From: a virus
Reading direction: 5' to 3' (one strand)
Length of the DNA stretch: 21,623 nucleotides
Virus record (IMG/VR): IMGVR_UViG_3300030419_007689
Span: 1 to 21,623 of that record
Positions 20,027-21,623 of this stretch are shown here, in pieces. The first letter of the stretch is position 1. Each line of letters begins with the position of its first letter. The notes under the pieces were generated by a model that saw only the letters and a list, made by a program, of their open reading frames with translations, did not search any database and had not been told where the DNA came from. The position numbers and the translations under genes are program-made.

Positions 20027-21196
20027 ATGAGCGATAATGACAAAAAAGACATGGAGGAAAACCATATCAAATCAGTAGGGTATGGCGAAATCCCAACGGA
20101 TATCGTAATGCCTGATATTTTGATTCCACCACCTCAAAAGGATGAAACTAAAAAAGTTGTAGAAGATGAAGTAGATGTAGCTTTTAATTTCGCTTTTTTA
20201 GGCGCAGGTCAAGGAGGCTCTAGAATTGCTGAAAATTTTCATAAACTTGGCTATAGAAGAACAGCGGTAATTAATACAGCCCAACAAGATTTAAATTCTA
20301 TTGATTTAGAAAATAAATTATGTTTTGGTGAAGGCGGCGCGGGCAAAGCTCCCGAGGTAGCTACTCAGGCATATCAAGAAAGAAGTGAAGATATTTCTGA
20401 TTTCATGAAAAGGTCTTTTGGGGATAATGTTGATAAAATTTTTGTTTGTGCTGGAGCGGGAGGAGGAACAGGAGCAGGTTCTGTTGTCCCTGCTGTAAGG
20501 TCAGCAGTAGAAATTCAAGCTAAATCTAATTCATCTAAAAAAGTAGGAGTTATTTTGGCTTTGCCCAAAGCTTCCGAAGGTAAAAGGGTAAATGCTAACG
20601 CCGCGCAAACTTTAAATTCTGTTTATGATTTAGTGGAGCAAGGAGTAGTGTCTCCATTGATTTTAATTGACAACGAAAAGATAGGAGAACTTTACCCTAA
20701 TTTAGTGGTTTCAGAATTTTGGAGTGTAGCTAATCAAAGTATGGCTGGCCTTTTTCATTTATTCAATCATACGGCAGCTAAAGACAGTACATATTCATCT
20801 TTTGATTCTAATGACTACAAACAAGTTTTAGATTCGGGTTTGATAGTATTTGGGGCATCGCCCGTTTCAGAATGGAAAGATTCTGTTAGTATAGCGCGAG
20901 CAGTTAGAGAAAACCTCAGAAATAACCTATTGTCAGGAGGCATAGATTTGAGCACTGGCAATTCTGCTGCTGCGATTATTATTGGGGGCACTGAACAGCT
21001 TAACAGTATCCCACAAAGCTATCTAGACGAAGCGTTTGATCAACTTTCTCGCATGATGAGACCTAATAGCGTGGTTCATCGTGGAATTTATAGCGGTGAT
21101 AAACCCGCTTTAAACGTTTTCTCTTCAATTGGTGGGTTAGGAAGACCCCAAGAGAAAATAAGTCAACTTAAAAAATTAGGTGACTTACCTGAATAA
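20027..21196 (+). CDS. Tubulin/FtsZ-family GTPase
   Basis: 389 aa. After about 50 charged, disordered residues comes a tubulin/FtsZ GTPase domain: GAGQGGSRIAENF (59-71), NTAQQDLNSI, and the signature GAGGGTGAGS (143-152; FtsZ/tubulin form GGGTG[AS/TG]). The T7-loop region reads SFDSNDYKQVL with Asp260 and Asp263 where FtsZ has NxDxxD, so polymer-activated GTP hydrolysis is plausible. Phage tubulins (PhuZ, TubZ) position or segregate DNA; this one is one base after the portal gene and may serve packaging or capsid positioning. No FtsZ-type C-terminal FtsA/ZipA-binding peptide is evident. No Shine-Dalgarno. Confidence 0.85.
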   Translation: MSDNDKKDMEENHIKSVGYGEIPTDIVMPDILIPPPQKDETKKVVEDEVDVAFNFAFLGAGQGGSRIAENFHKLGYRRTAVINTAQQDLNSIDLENKLCFGEGGAGKAPEVATQAYQERSEDISDFMKRSFGDNVDKIFVCAGAGGGTGAGSVVPAVRSAVEIQAKSNSSKKVGVILALPKASEGKRVNANAAQTLNSVYDLVEQGVVSPLILIDNEKIGELYPNLVVSEFWSVANQSMAGLFHLFNHTAAKDSTYSSFDSNDYKQVLDSGLIVFGASPVSEWKDSVSIARAVRENLRNNLLSGGIDLSTGNSAAAIIIGGTEQLNSIPQSYLDEAFDQLSRMMRPNSVVHRGIYSGDKPALNVFSSIGGLGRPQEKISQLKKLGDLPE

Positions 21197-21208
21197 ATAG
21201 TATATAAT
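21180..21208 (+). promoter_or_regulatory. Sigma70-like promoter for leaderless mRNA
   Basis: GTGACT (21180-21185), 17 bp, perfect TATAAT (21203-21208), then eight bases to ATG 21217. Same geometry as the left-hand modules, giving the lysis-type genes their own start. Confidence 0.65.
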
Positions 21209-21216
21209 AAAATATT

Positions 21217-21435
21217 ATGGCAGCTAATAAAAATAATAATGATCCCAAGCCAGGTTGGAAAAGTACCGAGTTTTGGGTCACCGTTGTAGTCGCTTTGGCA
21301 TCTTTAGCTTGGGGCGCAGGTATCGTGGACCCAGCAGGGGACTCGGGAGCAGATAAAACTTTTGGATTTGTATGTTCAGCGCTTTCAGCGTTGGGTTATA
21401 CTGTCTCCAGAGGTATGGCCAAGAAGAAAGCTTAA
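21217..21435 (+). CDS. Holin-like small membrane protein
   Basis: 72 aa with two probable membrane segments, about residues 19-37 (FWVTVVVALASLAWGAGIV) and 47-64 (KTFGFVCSALSALGYTVS), a polar N-terminus (MAANKNNNDPKPGWKSTEFW) and a positively charged end (RGMAKKKA), the layout of class II holins. It would form pores in the inner membrane at the end of infection. No sequence family can be claimed from holins, which are poorly conserved. Its own TATAAT promoter and the shift back to higher GC separate it from the upstream structural genes. Confidence 0.65.
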   Translation: MAANKNNNDPKPGWKSTEFWVTVVVALASLAWGAGIVDPAGDSGADKTFGFVCSALSALGYTVSRGMAKKKA

Positions 21436-21449
21436 TTTCTTAAACGCTA

Positions 21450-21623
21450 ATGTGGGCCACTTTACTCAAGGCTGTTTTGGATTGGTTGACGGGTTTAACT
21501 CGCGAAGATACCAAGGCGAGTGACGCCGACGTTACACCTAAGAGCCTTAAGGATAAATGGCGTAAACGCATACAAGAACAAGAGCGAAAGTCCAAAAATG
21601 AAAAAGATAGCGATTCTAATTCT
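21450..21623 (+). CDS. Small protein after holin, truncated by window edge
   Basis: ATG 21450 opens a frame that stays open for 58 codons to the last base of the window: MWATLLKAVLDWLTGLTRED, then TKASDADVTPKSLKDKWRKR and a charged tail IQEQERKSKNEKDSDSNS. An amphipathic or hydrophobic N-terminus followed by a basic linker and charged tail resembles small proteins found next to phage holins, possibly a spanin-like or lysis-accessory protein, but the C-terminus is missing. It starts 14 bases after the holin-like gene; no Shine-Dalgarno. Confidence 0.6.
   Translation, partial: MWATLLKAVLDWLTGLTREDTKASDADVTPKSLKDKWRKRIQEQERKSKNEKDSDSNS

Noticed and set aside
1-21623. tRNA or rRNA genes
   Set aside because: No cloverleaf with a GGTTCRA-type arm or rRNA-like stretch was found on either strand by eye; a tRNAscan-SE run would settle it.

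Overview
The window is a piece of a tailed-phage (Caudoviricetes-type) genome. The call rests on a large terminase (16144-17976), a portal protein (17998-20025), a phage-type sigma factor, a PhoH-like ATPase, free-standing HNH endonucleases and a holin-like protein. All genes but one lie on the + strand, many overlapping or a few bases apart. I cannot name the host. Clear promoters are sigma70-like (TTGACN, 17 bp, TATAnT), and most starts in the AT-rich part have no Shine-Dalgarno sequence. Gene content resembles uncultured aquatic phages.

Region 1 (1-2773), balanced base composition: a string of very small genes (59-96 aa) with no recognisable function. Six of them start from near-copies of one promoter-plus-start module. 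In it a -35 TTGAC(T/A) lies 31-32 bases before an ATG in the context CAAG-ATGAACGAC, so the transcripts should be leaderless. The 253-base gap before 1332 holds a terminator, GC-rich hairpins and an inverted pair of perfect DnaA-box matches. The last gene of the region has a conventional promoter, a folded leader and a good Shine-Dalgarno.

Region 2 (about 2.9-10.6 kb), sharply AT-rich: a sugar cluster. It holds a DUF3431 protein, two HNH endonucleases that look like invaders, a GT9-like glycosyltransferase, a cytidylyltransferase, RmlA, a reductase resembling the plant/mimivirus NRS/ER epimerase-reductase, an HldE-C-like adenylyltransferase with an altered active-site motif, RmlB, and a 2OG-Fe(II) oxygenase with an extra beta-sandwich domain. 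RmlA + RmlB + the NRS/ER-like enzyme could make a dTDP-6-deoxyhexose such as dTDP-rhamnose without RmlC.

Region 3 (10.6-16.1 kb): PhoH-like ATPase, a tiny antisense gene not obvious from long ORFs, a zinc-ribbon protein, a sigma factor with a cysteine insertion, a helical protein with an internal repeat, a sulfotransferase, a C2H2-ERCC4 nuclease and a second 2OG oxygenase.

Region 4 (16.1-21.6 kb): terminase, portal, a tubulin/FtsZ-family GTPase immediately after the portal, a holin-like membrane protein, and the start of another small gene cut by the window edge.

The strongest leads are the repeated leaderless promoter-start modules, the FtsZ-like gene inside the packaging/portal operon, the RmlC-less sugar pathway joined to sulfotransferase and oxygenases, and the sigma factor with a candidate cognate TGTAATA motif.
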